Part shown: one piece after another, positions 35,617-48,915 of the stretch
How positions within the stretch are numbered: the first letter of the stretch is position 1
Layout of the letters: every line of letters starts with the position of its first letter
Assembly (NCBI RefSeq): GCF_036370855.1
Contig: NC_088112.1
Coordinates: forward strand, 16,546,469 to 16,610,468
Reading direction: 5' to 3'
Length of the DNA: 64,000 nt
Source: Dromaius novaehollandiae
Lineage: Eukaryota; Chordata; Aves; Casuariiformes; Dromaiidae
Notes under the pieces: model-generated
Database searches by the model: none
Told to the model about the DNA's origin: nothing
The model's input: only the letters and a program-made list of their open reading frames with translations
Translations under genes and position numbers: made by a program

Positions 35617-38600
35617 GTAGGTGCTGGCGGGACGGACGGATGGCGGGCCGAGGCGCTGCCAGACCTGGGAGCGGGGAGGTGGAGGAGAGGGCGGGCGGGA
35701 GGCAGGGGACAGCGCGGCCTTTCCAGCGCCCCGGGATGCTCGGCTGCTCCGAATCCGCTCCCCGCCTGGGAAAGGGGCTCCCCGGAGCAGCTGGCCGCGT
35801 GGAGGCAGGGGGAGGAGTTGCCTTTCGCTCCGTCGGACGGAAAAAGCTGGAAGTCCGCGGCCAAGGCTGGCTGCCTGCACGGGAAGCGGCAGCGGGGGCT
35901 GCTCCGGCGGCCGCCGCTTTCTTGGGAGAGGCTCCCCCGGGAAGGGCCGCGGCGGGACGTGCTCCTCGCCAGGCATTGGGGCCGCCGCGGAGCGTCCCAC
36001 CACCACCGGGCAAGGGGGAGCGGCCGGACGCAGGGAGGTCCTCGGGGCCCTCGAGGTTTTTCCTCGAGGACGCAGCCACCGAGAAAAGAGTGCGGTGCCC
36101 CCGGGGCGGCGCGTCCCCCTCCCCTTTCCAGTGCTCCCGCCGGTGCTGGCTGCTCCCGGGAAAGTCCAGCGTCTGGCGGGTGAGATGAGCCACATGGGCA
36201 CGGCGAGCCGACGTTGCGACATTTCCCAGGAAAGGCAGCGGCTGAGGCCCCGGCTCCGGGTGCGGGGAGGCTTGGGCCGCCGGCGGGCTGCGGCGGCTGG
36301 ACCCCATCGCTCCGGGTGTGAGGGCCTCGGCTCCGCCACCACCACCCCGGTGCGTTTGTTCTGCCTGTTTTGGTCTCTCTATCGTGGCCTCGTAGCGTTG
36401 TGCTTGTACGAGGTGTGTGTATGCGCACACCTGCACCGCTGTTATTTTGATATGTGCCAAAACTCAAAACAAAAGACGCTGAAATACTCCTCTGACCAAG
36501 CTCGGCCAGCTCACTCCAGGGTTTTGCCTTCGGACCTATCTGCTCCAGCGAATTTTGGTTTTTTTCCTCATGGAAAACTGAGCTGCCCCCATCCCTCCAT
36601 TCAGCCTCTCCCGGCTCCGTCCCTCCCTGCCAGCATTGTCCCCGCTGCTTTGCCAGTGGGGAAACCGAGGCACAGAGCTGGGCTGCTGCCCAAAGCGTGT
36701 CCTCTTCTCTGGCTGCCAGGGAAGCCAGTGCATTGCTACCGGCCAGACCTGGTGTCCCCATCCCCACGGCAGCACCCCCAGCCCCCCGCCCCCGGCTCCG
36801 GGGCTACCCTGCCCTCGCCTGCCCGGCTCCCCGCTCGGAGCGGCATGACGCTGCCAGGCAGTGCCGTTGCCTCCCCATCCCGGGCCCACAGGAGAGGAGT
36901 GAATTTCCAACAAACACAAAGACGCCTCCGCCAAAGCTTTCCCAAGCAGTTATCAGCAGGAATTTGGGGAAGGCTGTGTCTAGACAGGCTGCAGCTCTGG
37001 GTGGCTCCTGGACGGAGTGGCATTTCCCTCCACGCTTGTCAAGAGACAGTCTGGAGATGATTAAGGGCTCTTTTTTCTCGATCTCCTTTTCTTTTTTAGC
37101 CCTTGCTCCTGCTCAGGGCTTTCTGAGGCTTGTTCAGGCTCACTCCAAGCAAAATCTGCCTTTGCTCGTCCCCAGCTTTACTGGGAGACTCAGCATCACG
37201 GTGCTCTTCTCCTCTTAGGGCTGAGCCAAGCAGAGCCGGGTCTGTTTAGGGACGGCATTGAACTCTCTGGGGGCTTGTGAGAAGGGACCTTAATTATAAA
37301 TAACGCCAATGAGCAGTGCGTTTCGCTCCTTGGGCGAGAGCGGTCGCGTTAGCAGCATTGCTGGACACAGCTAGCTGCAGCATTTGCCGTGGCAGCGCGA
37401 GCTACTTCGGGCGCGGTGCACATGGGAGCTGGCCGGGGGCAACAGCTCCGTGCACACACGGGCGTGTGCTTTGGGCCACGATGGAGAGGCAAAGCCGGTA
37501 TGGGGCATGCTGGTGCAAGGGCCGAGTGCTCGGCCAGGTTTGGCCCAGCGGGTACGTCTGCAAGTGTGGGCCGGGCGAGCACGTGGGGCGCGCGGCGCGC
37601 TGGGGTGGCATGCGTCAGTGTCAGAGCACTCTGCCCGGCGCTTTAACCTGAGCGAGGGAGAAGGAACAAAAACTCGCCTTTGTGAGCGAGCTGGAGTCGA
37701 ATAGCACTCGATGAGGCAAGAGGCTGGAAATCTGAGCTCTGGAGCCATTTCACCATCCTTTGACCTTGGCCGAGAGCGCACACGCATGCACAAAGAGAAA
37801 GCGAGCGGAGCAGATACAGCGCGGGGGGAGGCACCCTGCCAGGGGGATGGAGGCGAACACACTTCCCTGTGGCTGCAGGCCAGCAGGGACTCAGCAAACG
37901 TTCAGGCCACCGATGCTTGGAGCCCTTTCGCCTACCCCGGGGCCGGTGCGCACTCGCGGCATTGGTCTCGGCACTGCCTCTGTACCGCTGGGGCGTGCAG
38001 CTCATGCCTTTTCTGCGGTGGAGGACGTGTCCAGCACCCTCACGATGCCTCCAGAGCCAGGGCGGGTGGGCGCACCGCGAAGCAGCAGGCGCCTGCTCCT
38101 GGGTCCCGCGGAGGCTGGGGCGACCAGTGCTGCGGGGGTGAGTGGGGCCGGACTCCAGGCAGCTCAGCTCGGGCTGCTGGGACCGAGCGTCTTACCGTCT
38201 TTGGGGCCGGGAAGCAAGGATGAGGGATGAGGCCATACGGGCTGGGGAGGGCCACCCCACCGTGCCAGCGAGAAGGTGGCCTCTGCAAGGCCCTGCTGGA
38301 GGGGCAGCTTGCCCCGTGCTGGGAGTCAATCTAGGGATGGTCATGCAGCCCATGGAGATGAGCAGGCACTTCTGGAGGGCCAGAGAGCCCCCGGCGCCAG
38401 CGCTGTGCCTGTGTTCGGGTGTGTGCATGAGTTCCGCGGGGGTACGGACATGCACTCACAGGAGGGCTCTGCATGTCGTTTGGGCGAGCCAGACAGGGCG
38501 AGCTTTCACGAGGCTCCTTCTGAGGTGGCACATTGACACAGCAGGTGCTGAGCATCTATGCCTTTCGTGTCTGGGTATCTCTGAAGCAGAAAAAGGACTG

Positions 38601-40979
38601 CGTCGGGCAGTGACCAGCAGCCCGAGCTGCGGGAGCCAGGCTACCTGCAGCGAGCCGGTGTGCTGGCATGGCTCTCCAGGGTATGGCCAGCCCTCTGCAG
38701 CATGTGCTTCTCTGCAGGGCTTGCTGGCAATGCCATCTCCCTTCGTAATTTGCCTCCTGTGGATCTCAGGAGAGTTTAAACCCTGGCCAAGTGGCCGAGT
38801 TAGCACTGGGATGTGGTGCGATAGCTCTGTGCAAGCCCCTTTCTCAGCAGCAGCTTGCAGGCAAGATGTGCCGGGACAGGGCTGGCAAGCTTGCAGCTCC
38901 CACCTCGAGGTGGCCAGGTCCCGGCTCTGCCAGGACATCCCCGGTTGTGCTGGGCGACATAGAGCTGCCAGGTGAAGGATAGGCTCTGCCTCTTCCTTCC
39001 CTGGCCAAGTTCAGCCTGGAGGTGGGTGAGCAGCTTCCCCCAGGCAAGGCCACTGCGGTGGCCAGGACCTGGGGACCGGTGCTCCAGGACACTGTCCCTT
39101 GTGCACCTTGGAGGCTTTTCTTTGGCCAACAGGTCACCCTGGTGCTCAGTAGAGGACTTACTGATCCTCAGCCTGCACTGGGTAGGCAGGGAAAGGTCTT
39201 TTTCTCTTCCAACTTGGACTTATTAGCTGGGCTCCCTCACCACAGAGTTGCCCTTCCTTTATTTTTCCCCTTTCACCTTCTTTTAAAAAGTTTTTATTAT
39301 TTCCCTTCTCAAGCCTCCGTGTCTCGAGGGAGCACCATGGGACTTGGGTAGGGGGCTGCATCTGGGCTGACCCTGCGCATGCCAAGGGCTCACATGCGGC
39401 TCCGCTGGGGTGAGGAGCTGCTCGTCCTCCCCAGAGACAGCTCCCTTCTGAGATGGCAATGCTTTCGCATGCCGTCAGCCTTCCCATTGCTGTCTGCAGA
39501 TGGGCTGGCCCCACTTGGTGCTCTCATACCCCACTGTGAAAGGAGGGGGTCCCCGATTGCTCGCTGGCTGCACGCGAGGCTGTGCATGGTGCCTGGGGCT
39601 TTTCTCCTGCTTCGGTGGGTGGTGAGCTGTCAGTCCAGCTCTGCTCTCTGCAAACTTGGTGTGGGGGGGATGTGCCTTTCCATCATGGCCCAGGCCACCC
39701 CGGCCTCCCCTGCGCTGGAGCACACGGGGCCGGGAGCCGCACAGAGGCCACGCTCCCTCTGCCAGCCCTGCCTGCCGGGTTCGCTCCGGGACGAGCCGAG
39801 CTCCTCCAGCTCCGCAGGGAAACTGCACTGCAGAGACCACCACCCCGAAGGCAGAGACTCCCAAATACCGGTTGCAATTTCAGTTTTCTGCTAGATCTTT
39901 TCCTACCTCCCGTCTCCTGCTTGCTGGGAGCCTGAACCATTTGGGGCATTTTCTGTGGTTGCTTTACACTGGCAGAGGGCTGGGGGCTGCCTGGTTCTGC
40001 TCAGCAGGCACCAGGCAGGGCTGGGAAAGCAACCCGCTCTGGGAAAGCCGAGCCTGGGGCCTGCTGGGGAAGTGATTTACTAACTGGACGCCTCTCATGT
40101 CCAGGATATGCTGCACACACACACGCACTCCCCCTTTCCCTCGCTCGAGCAGAGATAAGATGATAAAGCCTTGATAAGCAGCCAAGAGCACTGGCAGTTT
40201 AATGAGCTCCAGCCACACCATGGCTTTGCCTCCTCGCGAGGAAACTTGGCCTGCAGCTCACTATGTCCCTTCCTTGCTGCTCCCTGCCCAAGGCCTGCGC
40301 CAGGCATTTTGCTCGCCTTGAACGAGGCCCTGCGGTACCAGTGATGGTCGGGGGCACCTCCTTCGCCCCCCGGGCGGCTCCTCCCAGCTGGTTGAGTGGG
40401 GGGCTGCGGAGGGAGAGGGGTGAGGAGCAGAGCCCCGCAACCCCGGGAGACACGGCAGCTCCACTCCCACCCTGCCCCGTCTGGGACCGCTCCCCGCAGG
40501 GCGTTTTCCCTGCTCTGCCCACCTCGGTGTTGCTCCTCCGCGTTCCCGCCAGCCCTTCCCATCAGCGGGACGGAGGCAGGCGGCGGGGCCGGTGACGTGG
40601 CTGCTTCTCCCGCTGGGAGCTCACCCCTGCACCATTTCCTCCGGCCCGGGAACGTGACGTGGAAACAGAGCAGGAGGGCTGCTCCCAGGGCCCGCTCCCA
40701 CGCTCCGGGCGCCTTGGCGGCCGGAGCCTGGGGAGCCCAGGCATTAGCCCGCGCCCGGGGGCTCGCCTTCCCCCGGTGCGCTGCTCCCCCGAAATGCTCC
40801 GCCGCCCCTCCGGCCTCCGCGCCGGCATGGGGGAGACTGGACTCGAGCACGGGGGGACAGGGATGAGGAGGGAGGCCGGGAGGAGAAGACCCCTGGGGCT
40901 GTGCTCTGCTGGGTGAGAGGAGGGAACAAGATAAGGATGGGGGAGATGGTGGCCGGGCGGTGCGGGGAAGAGCTGCGGC
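35617..40979 (+). other. Presumed host-RNA intron, no protein gene
   Basis: GC-rich DNA lies between the inferred first exon and the muscle-type enhancer. CpG density stays high to about 36330. A MEF2-like TTATAAATAA is at 37294-37303, followed by GCCAAT. A T-rich patch lies at 39250-39305. Overlapping long open frames on both strands (for example 35621-37060 on + and 34901-36460 on -) resemble no protein. Confidence 0.45.
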
Positions 40980-40987
40980 CGTGGGAA
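40980..40987 (+). promoter_or_regulatory. RBPJ (CSL)-type site
   Basis: CGTGGGAA matches the RBPJ/CBF1 consensus exactly. Notch signalling through RBPJ is reported to activate the mammalian miR-143/145 cluster. This site lies 520 bp upstream of a perfect CArG box. The motif is short and also occurs at 31085 and 56673, so by itself it is weak evidence. Confidence 0.4.
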
Positions 40988-41500
40988 AGGCGATGCGCCC
41001 GCGGGGAGGCCTGGTGGCTGAGGTCCTCGGCTCGCTCTTAGCCGTGCTTTTCCCAGTTTCTACCTTGACAAATGCAGGCACGAATCATCTTGCCCGCCAT
41101 TCACGTCCCTCCAGAGGCTCCTTCCCCTCCGCTAAGCTGGGTACTGACATTGCTGGGGGGTTCCGGGCCCCCTCCATCAGCGCCAGCAGGTTGGCAGAAG
41201 CCTTGCATGGTGGCCTGGCACTCAGCGCAGGACAGTACCACTGGAAAGCGGGTAATAGGGGATTTTTTTCCCATTGATGGAGGTTAACACGAGGAGACAA
41301 CATGGACCTGTCCACTCCTGCTCCGGTGCAAAAAAAAAGGGGGAGATGCTAGTTTGCATTTGCAGCCTAGACATGGCAGAGGCCTCGCTGGATGCTGCTC
41401 ACGGCTCGCGTTTGTGTGGGCTCCTTCCCCCGTCCCCATCGTGCCGCCATCTGAGCCTTGACTGGGGTGGGGGAGAAGGCCCGGCTCTTAGGCAGAGACA

Positions 41501-41510
41501 CCAAATTTGG
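41501..41510 (+). promoter_or_regulatory. CArG box 1 (SRF site)
   Basis: CCAAATTTGG is a perfect palindromic CC(A/T)6GG box, followed directly by CTATTTCTCC. SRF with myocardin is the established activator of miR-143/145 in smooth and cardiac muscle, and this box lies 6.6 kb upstream of miR-143. Only one other perfect CArG was found between IL17B and miR-143. Confidence 0.65.
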
Positions 41511-41771
41511 CTATTTCTCCCTCAGTCTGGCAACAGGAGACGGGCTGCGTGCCCGGGGGAAGGAGCGCAAACCAGATGCATCCTTTCCCCTCTGCACCCA
41601 TCCCCTGCGCTAAGACTCCAAAAAAGCCCCCCAAACCTGCTCCTTTGTTCTTGGCATTATAATTTATCCCAGCAAAACCCACAGAGAAAGAGCAGCATCC
41701 CCCTGGGCCCCCTTGGCTCGCCCCCAGCATGGGAGATCTGGGCCGCACCGTCTCCAAATCTGCCTTTTTGA

Positions 41772-41781
41772 CCATAAAAGG
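41772..41781 (+). promoter_or_regulatory. CArG box 2 (SRF site)
   Basis: CCATAAAAGG is a second perfect CC(A/T)6GG box, 271 bp after the first. Paired CArG boxes are the usual arrangement in smooth-muscle enhancers. Confidence 0.65.
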
Positions 41782-41829
41782 GCAGGCATTTTGCAGCCAT
41801 GGCGGGAGGATGGGAAAGGAAAGGCAGAG

Positions 41830-41839
41830 CTATTTATAG
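41830..41839 (+). promoter_or_regulatory. MEF2 site
   Basis: CTATTTATAG is a perfect palindromic MEF2 consensus (YTAWWWWTAR), 49 bp after CArG box 2. The following 110 bases contain more A/T-rich motifs (GGGTTAATCAG, GATTAGGATC, ATGATTTAAAACC). The whole 41500-41950 block looks like a compact muscle enhancer. Confidence 0.65.
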
Positions 41840-41950
41840 CTGAGCATCAGGACCTCAGCCTGAACTCAGGGTTAATCAGCCTGTGACCAGATTAGGATCT
41901 CCCTTGGCCCCTCCATTTTCTCATAAACCTATGATTTAAAACCAGCGCTT

Positions 41951-44900
41951 GCAAGGGAAGGAGGGAGGAGGCACCACTCATCTGCGAGGCCACCAGGGCC
42001 CACGACGGGGACGGGATGGAGATCCCAAGGAGAGATGGCGGGAAGAGCAATGGAGAGTTTCTGCGCTGCCCAGGTGGGAACTGCCAAGGTTGGGTCTCCC
42101 CGCGGATGGTCAAGGAGCTGGTGTTGCAGAGCGATGAAACGCGGCACACCTGTGCGCTCGGTGCGGAGCACGTCCCCCTCCGGCTCTGTCCCGCTGCAGC
42201 TTGTAGAGGTGCTGCAGCGAGCAGAGCCAAGCGAAGGCCAGCATTGGGCACCATGTCCCCCCTCGGCCGGGATTAGAGTTAGGCCCCATCTCCCAGCTGC
42301 CCTTTGAGCTCTGGCTGCATCCAGAGCTTCCTCTTGATGCTGGGGATGACCTCAATGAGAAAGTTTCCAAGCTGCTGCTCAGGGCTCCCCCAGCCAACTG
42401 CTGTGTGCAGGAAAAACCCAACAGGCAGCAGAAGCCGCCCGGAGTCAGTCTGACAGGGCCATGGCTGAAATTCCTGTAGTGCTAGGTGAGTTCTGGGCCC
42501 CTCCAGCGAGATCGAGTCCCCTCCATTGCTGTAGCTTTCTCCAGCTGGGCGAGGGGTACCTGAGAGCCGGCAGGGCCCGTAGGCAGTATTGCCTTGTCTG
42601 ATGTGCCCCAAGTTCATCATCCAGCTGGAGATTGCCCTGGAGTAGGTGATGGCCGAGGCTAGATCCCAGGGAGCAAGCAGCCCGTGCGGGGCATCCCAGG
42701 GTGGGACAGCTTGACTGGAGCTGGGGTCCAAGCCCTGATGGCCAGTGGAGGTCAGACACACGACTTTTCGGGGCTGCAAAGAGGGGAAACGGGGTGCGTG
42801 CACAGCGGTGCTGGGCACCAGGGTCTCCCAGAGCCTCCTGCCCTCCCGCAGAGACCGCAGCTTCCCTCAAAAGAAAGCAAAACTTGAAGCAATACTTGTA
42901 TTTTGGCCCTTACTGCCGATGAAACCGGCCTGAGGAATTTCAAGGAGGAAACAAATCCCAACTGTTATTGAAAAAGGACATTTCCTGAAGAAGCGCCCTT
43001 TCTGGCAAGGGGAAAGGGCGCTGTGTTGTAACCGCGGGGAGGGCTCAAGCGCGGCGCTGGGGGCATGCTCTGACTCATCCCCCCGCGGCCGCAGAGGGAG
43101 GCAGCTTATGTCCAGGGAGCATTTAACTCTCCTTGGCTCCGCTCCTCGCAATCCCTCCAAGCGCCCAAACCCTGTGGCGGGGCGGCCTGGCTCTTCCCGG
43201 CGCAGAGGCGGGTGAGCGCGCTGCTCCGCACGGCAGCCTCGCTCCAGCCTCGGGCAGCTGCCGAGCCAAGCCCCGTTCCCGAAAGCTGGGAGCAGCCGGG
43301 CCGTGGAGGGGAGCCAGCTCTGCGGAGGCTTTGGAGCGAAGGCTGGAGATGAGCACCAGGTAGGGAGGCGCGGGCAGGGCCAGGCAGCCCCAGGGTGAGG
43401 AGCAAGGGACCTTGCCCCACGCCTCGTGGCTGGGGAACGCGGTAACTGCTGGCGGTTCTCCGACATCGGCAGCGACCATGAATGCAGCCGTTTTTATGAT
43501 GATTTCTTTTTCTGCAGCTTTGTGGGTACGTTTCGCCCCGCAATTAGCCAGGGAACAAGCAGGGGCCAGTAGAAGTAATACGGCCATGGCCATTGCGAGT
43601 GGGACCTAAGCGTGGCCGGGTTGTAAATCTCATCCTGGGAGGTGGCACCATGTAAGGGTATCTGGGGACTACAGGAAAGCTGAGAAACGTGCCTCTGAGT
43701 CTTCTCAGAAGTCCGCAGCCCCTCAGGGCCATCCGGGTGCATAAGGATCTGCTGGGGTGATCCCAGCAGCCTAGGGATGGGGCTGCAGCAGGGCTGGTGG
43801 CAGGGACGATGCTGCAGGGCCCTGGGAGTTGGTGGCCCCCAGGGAGGCTGTGGACTCAGTGGAGCCAAGCACTTTGCTTTGCACAGTTCATCGGGGAGAG
43901 GGCTGAGCCCCCGGAGAGCACCGCACTCAAGGGACACAGCTGCCCCATGGGCTCTGCAACGTGGGGTGCTGGGGAGCAGGGGAGTGGCAGCCGCAGCTGC
44001 ACGGCGTGGGGGTGAGCGCCTCATTTCTTCAGGAAACTGGGCCAAAAAGGAGCAGAGACGGGGGAAAGGGCAGGCCTTGCAGCCCTGTGCCGCTTCTCGG
44101 GAGTGGGCTGCTGCGCGGGGGGATGGCGGCAGCAAGCACCGCGGATATTTCCCCCTCGGGCACCGGTGGCCGGGAGGGAGGGAGCATTCCCAGGAGAAGT
44201 CCTCGCTCTGTCGGATGCGCGGCTGGACGCATTCCTCGAGCGTTTCATGGCATTTCTCCCCCTGCCGTTGCCTCCCTGGGGACGGCAGCTGAGGTCTCGG
44301 GCCCAGCGCTGCGGCGGAGGGAAGGCTCCGTCCTGCCTTTTCCCACCGAACCGTTTGGGGCCAGCTGAGGGCTTCAGCCGTGGCAAGGGAGGAGGAGCTG
44401 GTCTGTCCCCAGGGCAAGCGGCCTCTGATGGCCCTCCAGGGCAGGGGACATGCCAGCCGCTCTCTGGGAGAGGTGAACACACCCCTGGGCCCACTGGCTT
44501 TTGCGGCACCCGCGGCTTTGGGCAATCCAGATGCACCTTTCACGGCACATCTGGCTGGAGCTGAAAGGAGGTGCCTTCCCCAAGGGCCAGCTGCCCAAGG
44601 TCCCCCGCTAGCATGGTTTGGTTGGGTCAGGACAAGTCGTTGTCTGAGAGGGAGGCCTTCCCACACCGAATTGTTATTGTAGGGTTGCTTTAAAATACAA
44701 GAGGATGGGAGGAGATGTGTGTCCTGGGTGTTTAGCGTAGGGTTTCTTGTGAGCAGAGTTGTTGGCATTGCTTGGGGAACTTGTCCCCCCACGGGTGCCT
44801 GTTTGGGCGTCCCCACCATGCCAGGCCACCACCAAGCCCCGTCACGGACACATAAGCCATTCCCAGGGTGGAGATGTCCCCGCGGCGTGGTGCTGCTCTG

Positions 44901-47900
44901 TGTGCCTCTGCCCAGGACCCACTGCACAGGGATGTCCCGGCTCCGTGCTCAGCCTGGCTCCTGAGGGCTGGGCTGGGAGCCATGCCCAGGATCTCCACAC
45001 CCTCCATAGGCCTCCCTGCATTTGCACCCCTGTCAGCTTGCTGGGTTTTTAGGGCAGACCCAGGGATGCTCAGGGCTGGAGGAAAGGCACTGCTCCACCC
45101 ACATCCAGGGCCTGGAAGGACCAGGGGTGCTGGGCTCAGCAGTGGGGGCAGTGGGTGTGCTTTGCCCCATTGAGGATGGCCAGCGTTGCAGGCTGAAGCA
45201 GCAGAAGGGCCCTGGAGAGCCCCTGGGGGAGGCAGCGACGGAGCCAGGGTGCCCTCGCGCTAGAATGTGCCGTCCCAGCGGGGCAGCATGGAGCTATGCC
45301 CCCGGCCCCCCGAGCCAGCTCCGCTTGGGGAAGGCACCTATCCTCCCTGCGGCACGACGGGATGCATACCGGGGGCAGATCTCAGGGCTCCCGACCCTGT
45401 TTCTTCTCTTAACACCAAACCTGGGTCCTTTGCAGCTTCCCCGGCCGGGGTCCTGCCCTCGAACGCTGCAGCGTGGCTGGGACCCTGTCCTCAGGCCTCC
45501 TTTGGGGTCTTTGGGGGCCTGCAGGGGAGCTGCCTAGGAAGAGACCCGCGAGCTCACTGCCCAGGGCAGCCCCTAGCTCACGCTCAGCCCGCAGGGACTT
45601 GCCACCAGCCCCGGGCCACCACGCTGACGGCCGTCCTCTGTCCTTACAGGCTTGGCCGTGGGAGCAATGGGGACATCGTCGCTGGAGGCAGCCAGGAGCA
45701 CACGAGGGCCGTACAGCCCCAGAAACGTGGCCAGCGGCGAGAGACGGGCAGAGCCTGCGTGCCAGCACATGCCTTTCCCTGTGCACCGGCAGCCGGCTGC
45801 AGCACCCATCACCCAGCTGCCGAAAGGATGGCCGGGCCCTTCCCAGGAGATGCCCAAGCCGAGCCATCCCCGCCGGGGCCACGTCGGCAAGCCCATCACT
45901 GCCGGCTCTGCTCGCGCCGAGGGGCCGGCTGCGAGGGACAGGGCTTCACTCTGCAAATTTGGGGCGGCTGGGGGGCAGAGCAGCTCCTGCAGGCTGCCAT
46001 GCCCCACTGGCGTCCCTTTGCTCCCGTTCCCTGTAGCTTGTTTCCACACTTGGCCGGGGCTCGCGGCTGGCTGGCCCAGCCAGGTCTGGCGTGGGAGGCA
46101 AACCCGCGCCGGCGAAGGCTTTTCCCAAACCGCAGCCCAGGGTGACTCACGCCGCGACTGGGCACGGCTGTCTGCACCTTGCCGAGCCAGCCCAGCCCTC
46201 CGGAGACGCTGGCCGAAGGCTGCTCTGGAGAAGGGGCTCTGGCCCAGCCAGGGCCGTGTCCATGGGGCCAAGGCATGACGCACGCGTAGGGCAGCACCTA
46301 GCAGGCTGCCGCTGCTCTAGCGAGTGCTGTGGGTGGTGGCTGGCCAGAGCTGTTTCCTTACAAGCTGCCCTGGAGTTTGGGGCACCAGCGGGCTCCTTTT
46401 CCCTCCTTCTCTTTCCTCCCAAGCGATGGGGTCCAGGCAGAGAGGCCTGAGAGCCCTGGCACGGATGCGTGTCGGGGCCATTTCTGTCCCTGGCGTCCCA
46501 GCTGGGCTTGCGCGGCTCCCAGGCAGCCCGGGGGGGCAGGCAGCGTGCCGGATGGAGGGACTCCAGCCCGGAGACATGCCATCTGCTTCTCGTCAGGTTG
46601 TTAGGAGCGCCGAGGCTGCCGGGGCCCGACAGCAGGACGTTGTTATGATAGATGGTCTGTTTATCACGTTTCGGCTCTGCTCAGGATGTTAGTGCTTGCC
46701 TGCAAAAGCCATTTCTGGGCTCAGTCTCTCCCTCCCTCCTCCACCTCCCTCCTGCTCCCCCCGGGCCCGCTCCCGTGGTGCTGCCGGGGCTGCAGTCCCC
46801 AGGGCCGCAGTGCGGGGGTCGGGGGCATCCTTCCCGCAGCACCTGAGCCGGGAAGGGCTCAGCTCAGCCCTGCCGCCCCGGGGAGCGGATCTGGCTGGCG
46901 TCGGAGCTGTGGGAGCCCTTGCTGGGCCCGAAGCCTTCCCACAGGTGGTGTCCAGCTGCGGGCTCTCCCCTGCACCAGCCCAGGCTCAGCGGGGACCAGG
47001 GAGAGACCTCAGGGGCTTTCCAGCGACTCTTAACCCCCTGGAGCCTGAGCTGGAGGGATGCGGTGCTGGGAGCAGCTGCCCGGCCAAGGGAAGGAGCGGA
47101 GGGGAAGGAGCGATGATGCACTGCTCAAGACCCGTGTCTCCCACCCTGTGGAGGCATCCTGGCCCTGCTGCACGTGACTCCTGTGTCCCAGGGCCATCCC
47201 AGCACCTTGGGACCTCCACGGTTCGGGATCCCGCTGGCACTCAGGCTGAGGCCCGAGTCTCCTGGCCTTGGGAAACACCAGCTGCCAGTGTGCCCTGGGC
47301 CAGGCCTTCTCCCAGCACAGGGAGGTTTCTCCTGGACAACACTGCAGCCCTGCTCTGCCCCGTGCTGCTGGTGGGGTCCTGGCTTCTGCAGCCCTCGGGC
47401 AGCCCCGCTCTCCATTAAACCAGAGCCTATGCTATCCTGCAAGGGAAGGGCGAAGCCAAGGAGGGTGCCCAGGCTGTGTCCTGGCTTTCCTCTCTGCCCA
47501 TCCTGCTCCCCATCCCACTTTCTCACCCATCTCTCTTGCAGACCCTCTCTTTCTTGCCTAGTTCTGCCCAGGCCCTGGGCTCTGTGCTGGGATACCTCTA
47601 TTCAGGGACAGAAACCCGTGGGCTCTGTCCCTGCAGAGCTGCTGGCCAGGCTGAGCCGTGGCGCCCAGGTCTGCTCTGTCCCGGGGATGGTGCCATGCAG
47701 CTTTCCTGGCCCAGTCTGTGCCTGCCTCCACTGCGGAGGACGCGAGCACGCTGCTCCTGGGAGGGGACCTCTCGCCTGCACCCCAGCAGGGCAGCCAGAC
47801 CCACAGCCATGCCATGTAAACCCATCCCTAAGCACAGCCTAGGGCATACACACCGCAGCCCTGCTCCTCAGTGCCCAGATGCAGGCACGCGAGGGGCGAG

Positions 47901-48069
47901 ATGCCACCAGCCAGAGGTCCTCTGAGTCTGGCCGGCCATCCCTGCTGAGGGGAAGTCAACCCGGGGTTGGTGAAGCCAACCAATGTCTGCATGCCCCTCT
48001 GTCAGCCCTCGCCCAGCGCCCCGGGCCACCACGTGCTGCCGGCCGCAGCGAAGAGGTGAGAGCGGCCGT
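41951..48069 (+). other. Presumed host-RNA intron or exon DNA, no protein gene
   Basis: GC-rich noncoding sequence leads up to miR-143. Open frames such as 43494-44927 on the minus strand and 45267-46145 on + are Ala/Pro/Gly/Ser-rich, overlap one another and match nothing known. No additional microRNA-like hairpin was recognised by eye. Confidence 0.45.
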
Positions 48070-48171
48070 GCGCTCTTCCATGTCTCCCAGCCCAAGGTGC
48101 AGTGCTGCATCTCTGGTCAATTGGGAGTCTGAGATGAAGCACTGTAGCTCGGGAAGGGAGGAACTCTGCGC
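48070..48171 (+). ncRNA. miR-143: microRNA miR-143 hairpin
   Basis: The stem-loop closes with GCGC at both ends and carries CTTCC opposite GGAAG and CTCCC opposite GGGAG. The 3p mature RNA lies at 48130-48150 (seed GAGAUGA) and the 5p RNA at 48096-48116. As I recall the human sequences, both mature RNAs are identical, with differences only in the loop and lower stem. miR-143 acts with miR-145 to keep vascular smooth muscle contractile and represses factors such as ELK1. Its position between IL17B and the expected CSNK1A1, on the opposite strand to IL17B, matches mammals. Confidence 0.97.
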
Positions 48172-48915
48172 CGTGGGGCAGCCCTGCCAGGAGACCCACG
48201 AGCCGTGGGGTGCCACACCGTGTCATGCCTCACAAGGGAGACAGTTGCAAGCAAAGCACGTGGGGCTGGGCAGCAAGACTGGAAACCAATGCGGCAGCAC
48301 GCACTCATGGAGGCCAGGGCTCAGGAGCATTTCTTAGGGCATCAGTTAGCCAGGAGGGCCTTTGCTAGGGGTCTGCCCCCTTCCTCCTGCCAGTCTCTAG
48401 ACCTATGTCCCCCCCACAGTGGCAGAGCAGGGCTCTCCCAGCCCCGCTCATGCTTTGGACCCCCCCCCCCCCGCAATCTCAGGGTGGGTGGGGGGATGAC
48501 AGAGCACTGAGGAAGTAGCCTGAAGACTACCAGCAGGTCTCCAGGGCATCCTACTGCAGGCTCTTGGGAGCCAAGGTTACCGAGCCCCGGCTATGGGGCA
48601 GGGATCGCCCCATAGCTTCGTGTCGCACAGAGGGGAAGAGGAGGGATTAGCAGGGAGGTGCAGGGTGGGAGGAGGTTCCTCCTTGTGACAGAGGCCTCCT
48701 TGTCAGCTCAGGTCTCACCACGAGAGGTGGGGGGAGGATCCCCACCAGGTGCTGGGCACCAGCAGGAGGGAGGTGCACAGGAGCGTGGGAGCCTTGTGTG
48801 GCGGGGTGCTCCGTGGGGACAGCAGGGACGAGACAGCAGCACCCCCAGCAGCCACACACAGAGCCAGCTGGAGGACAGAATGCTCTGGGACTGGAGCTGG
48901 TGGAGAGCCAAGGTC

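Noticed and set aside
34901-36460. 519-codon minus ORF and 479-codon + ORF over the host promoter
   Set aside because: They overlap each other and the CCAAT/TATA promoter, have no recognisable domain, and are composition-driven.
43494-44927. 477-codon minus strand ORF
   Set aside because: The translation shows no family resemblance, other frames in the same stretch are also open, and it lies within the presumed microRNA host region.
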